Positions 7,092 through 8,800 of a stretch of DNA of 8,800 nt are shown piece by piece. Positions within the stretch are counted from its first letter, which is position 1. Each line of letters begins with the position of its first letter. Location of the stretch: positions 1 through 8,800 of the forward strand of contig JALHEL010000160.1 of the NCBI GenBank assembly GCA_022837205.1, in the 5' to 3' direction. This stretch comes from Leptolinea sp. (lineage in GTDB: Bacteria; Chloroflexota; Anaerolineae; Anaerolineales; Anaerolineaceae). The notes beneath the pieces are model-generated. The model was not told where the DNA came from. It worked only from the letters and a program-made list of their open reading frames with translations, and made no database searches. The position numbers and the translations under genes were made by a program.

Positions 7092-7308
7092 CGATTTCAT
7101 CCAGTGCTCGAATGGTTTCGAGTGCTTCCTGCTCATCCATTCGGCTGATGGCAAAGCCGGCATGAACGATCACATATTCACCTTCTTTGGCATCCGGCAC
7201 ACCGACCAGACAGGTCTCGCGCCGGACACCGTTAAAATCGACTTTGCCCATCCTGAGCCCGTCTTCATCATAAATATTAATAATTTTTCCCGGAATTCCG
7301 AGACACAT
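7075..7308 (-). CDS. hypC: [NiFe]-hydrogenase maturation chaperone HypC/HybG family
   Basis: HypC is a small OB-fold chaperone that binds HypD, helps carry the iron-cyanide-carbonyl group, and then binds the hydrogenase large-subunit precursor. The 77 residues match family length. The protein begins MCLGIPGK, with the essential Cys2 exposed after removal of Met1. It then shows the family run VGVPDAKEGEYVIVHAGFAISRMDEQEA (35-62), including His49. It ends in an extra Cys77, which I do not regard as a family hallmark. The ATG lies 2 bases after the hypF stop and its ribosome-binding site is inside the end of hypF. The 3' end overlaps the hypD start by 17 bases. These features indicate translation coupled along the operon. 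Confidence 0.97.
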   Translation of the reverse strand: MCLGIPGKIINIYDEDGLRMGKVDFNGVRRETCLVGVPDAKEGEYVIVHAGFAISRMDEQEALETIRALDEIDGLSC

Positions 7309-7310
7309 AA

Positions 7311-8800
7311 TTATTTCTCCCCGAGGATCGCTTTGGCGATCATTACCTGTCCGAACGCGATACAGCCGTCGTTGAGCGGTACCTGATGCGGTATTAATAA
7401 TTCAAATCCTTCGGCGGTCAGCCTGTTTCGAACCCCTTCAAGAAGAATCCGATTTTGCCAGACACCGCCGGAGACCGCAACCGGCGGATTACCGCCGATC
7501 TTCTTTCTGATTTTAATGCAGATTTCAACCGTTAAATCGATCAGTCCGCGATGAAATTTTGCAGAAATCATTTCTTGGCTGATCCCGTGCCTGAAATCCC
7601 ATAAAACGGATTCGATGAGCGGTTTGAGTTTGATTTCATCCCCTTCTGTCGGGAATTCATACCCGGAATCCGGCAGCGAGGATGCGATCGATTCAAGTTC
7701 GATCGCGGCTTGCCCTTCGTAATTAATTTTCTGGCATACGCCGATTAAAGCGGAAACAGCGTCAAAAAGCCTGCCCATGGCGGAAGTCTCCGTACAGTTG
7801 ATGCGTTGCCGGATTTGGTGATCGATCACGCCGAGGGCATTCACCGATTCTTCTTTTAGCGCTTTGACCGGCGGAAGGTCATCCGTCCACGGAATTTCCA
7901 ACCGGTGCAGCAACGCCAATGCCTGACGTGCCGGATGACGCACGGCTGCATCCCCGCCCGGTAACGGAAAAGATTGCAAATGAAACAGGCGCTCGAAACC
8001 GCGGGCGTTACAAAGCAACACTTCTCCGCCCCAAATCGTCGCATCGCTCCCGTACCCGGTTCCGTCGAAAGCCAAGCCGATCGCCGGTTCGGCAGAGAAA
8101 CGCCCGTATTCACCCAAAACCGAGGCTATATGCGCATAGTGATGTTGAATGCGAAGAAGCGGTATCCGTTCTTTTTCCGCATAGCGCTCCGCAAAACGAA
8201 CGGTAAAGTAATTCGGGTGTAAATCGCAGGCGATTGCCTCCGGACGGATTCGGAAAAGATGCCGGAAATGATCCAAGTTTTGTTCAAACGAAGCCGATGT
8301 TTCGACATTTTCCATATCGCCGATATGCTGACTGAGGAAGGCGTAACGGTCACGGGTGAGACAAAAAGTATTTTTCAGGTCTCCGCCCACACCCAAGATT
8401 TGCGGGAAAGCCTCAGCCAGTCGGATCGGATCCGGAGCATAGCCGCGAGCGCGCCGATTCAGAATCGGGCGATCTTCCTCCGGTAAAAATCGAATGACGG
8501 AATCATCGATTCGGGTGATAATCGGCCGATTGTGAGTCAAAATACAGTCGCTTAATGCAAACAGTTTACGCATATCCTCATCCGTTTCATCGCAGATGAT
8601 CGGTTCTTCGGAGATATTTGCACTGGTCATGATCAGAAGTTCCGTATCCGGAGCTATCGCATCAAAGAGCAACACATGCAAAGGGGTGTAAGGCAGCATG
8701 AATCCCAACGTCGATTGTTTGGGTGCGACTTCGGGCGGAATCGGAGAATCGGGTAACCGATCCAAAAGTACAATCGGAGCGCGTTCACTGCGCAGCGCGG
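7311..8800 (-). CDS. hypF: Carbamoyltransferase HypF, C-terminal two thirds (5' end outside window)
   Basis: HypF uses carbamoyl phosphate and ATP to form carbamoyl-adenylate, then loads the carbamoyl group onto the C-terminal cysteine of HypE as the source of the cyanide ligands. About 495 residues are in view. Full HypF is usually about 750-780, so the acylphosphatase, zinc-finger and early YrdC-like parts lie beyond the right edge. In-window residues show the end of the YrdC-like domain (MLPYTPLHVLLFD 34-46, TSANISEEPI 58-67, NRRARGYAP 114-122). The Kae1-like domain follows, with GGDLKNTFCL (138-147), the metal-binding HHYAH (219-223), AFDGTGYG (243-250), SGGVWQN (443-449) and NDGCIAFGQ (476-484). 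The frame stays open to the window edge. A TTG at 8765 opens the longest apparent start-to-stop frame but is internal. It is the first hyp gene seen; hypA or hypB may precede it outside. Confidence 0.96.
   Translation of the reverse strand, partial: ALRSERAPIVLLDRLPDSPIPPEVAPKQSTLGFMLPYTPLHVLLFDAIAPDTELLIMTSANISEEPIICDETDEDMRKLFALSDCILTHNRPIITRIDDSVIRFLPEEDRPILNRRARGYAPDPIRLAEAFPQILGVGGDLKNTFCLTRDRYAFLSQHIGDMENVETSASFEQNLDHFRHLFRIRPEAIACDLHPNYFTVRFAERYAEKERIPLLRIQHHYAHIASVLGEYGRFSAEPAIGLAFDGTGYGSDATIWGGEVLLCNARGFERLFHLQSFPLPGGDAAVRHPARQALALLHRLEIPWTDDLPPVKALKEESVNALGVIDHQIRQRINCTETSAMGRLFDAVSALIGVCQKINYEGQAAIELESIASSLPDSGYEFPTEGDEIKLKPLIESVLWDFRHGISQEMISAKFHRGLIDLTVEICIKIRKKIGGNPPVAVSGGVWQNRILLEGVRNRLTAEGFELLIPHQVPLNDGCIAFGQVMIAKAILGEK
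7314..7322 (-). promoter_or_regulatory. Ribosome-binding site of hypC inside the hypF end
   Basis: GGGGAGAAA on the minus strand spans the last hypF codons and the first base of its TAA, 5 bases before the hypC ATG at 7308. Ribosomes finishing hypF are thus placed to start hypC. Confidence 0.75.

Noticed and set aside
6991..7386. 131-residue + strand open frame antisense to hypD/hypC/hypF
   Set aside because: It runs across three well-supported hyp genes on the other strand and has no recognisable motif or ribosome-binding site.

Overview
The window is a compact bacterial chromosome segment of moderate, fairly even base composition. No gap between genes exceeds about 150 bases, and I see no mobile element, CRISPR array, tRNA or rRNA. 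It holds nine protein genes, two of them cut by the window edges. The [NiFe]-hydrogenase maturation genes point to an anaerobic or facultative hydrogen-metabolising bacterium. The ruvB-queA pair is common in Clostridia and is, as far as I recall, also found in Anaerolineae-type Chloroflexota. The lineage cannot be fixed from this sequence alone.

Left part (1-2372): the tail of a small GNAT-type acetyltransferase on the + strand converges on a minus-strand pair. That pair is ruvB (Holliday-junction branch-migration motor) followed by queA (tRNA queuosine synthesis). These two are housekeeping genes and lie 83 bases apart.

Middle part (2373-4900): a 121-base divergent region separates ruvB from a + strand aldose 1-epimerase. 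A perfect extended -10 element on the minus strand lies exactly where it would make the ruvB message leaderless. Downstream of the epimerase, behind its own likely promoter, is a 414-residue protein I do not recognise. It has a helical N-terminal half, a charged linker and a proline/tyrosine-rich tail. A perfect 19-bp hairpin overlapping its stop codon closes the + strand unit and also serves the hyp operon that arrives from the other side.

Right part (4934-8800): a tightly packed minus-strand operon, hypF (partial)-hypC-hypD-hypE. Gaps and overlaps are +2, -17 and -14 bases, and the ribosome-binding sites sit inside the upstream genes. Together the products build and deliver the Fe(CN)2CO group of [NiFe] hydrogenases. 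HypF and HypE make the cyanide ligands, and HypC and HypD form the scaffold that carries the iron centre. hypA, hypB and the hydrogenase itself are not in the window and may lie beyond its right edge.

Most of the window is conventional. The items most worth a second look are the unrecognised Pro-rich protein, the apparently leaderless ruvB start, and a shifted cysteine in the iron-sulfur region of HypD.
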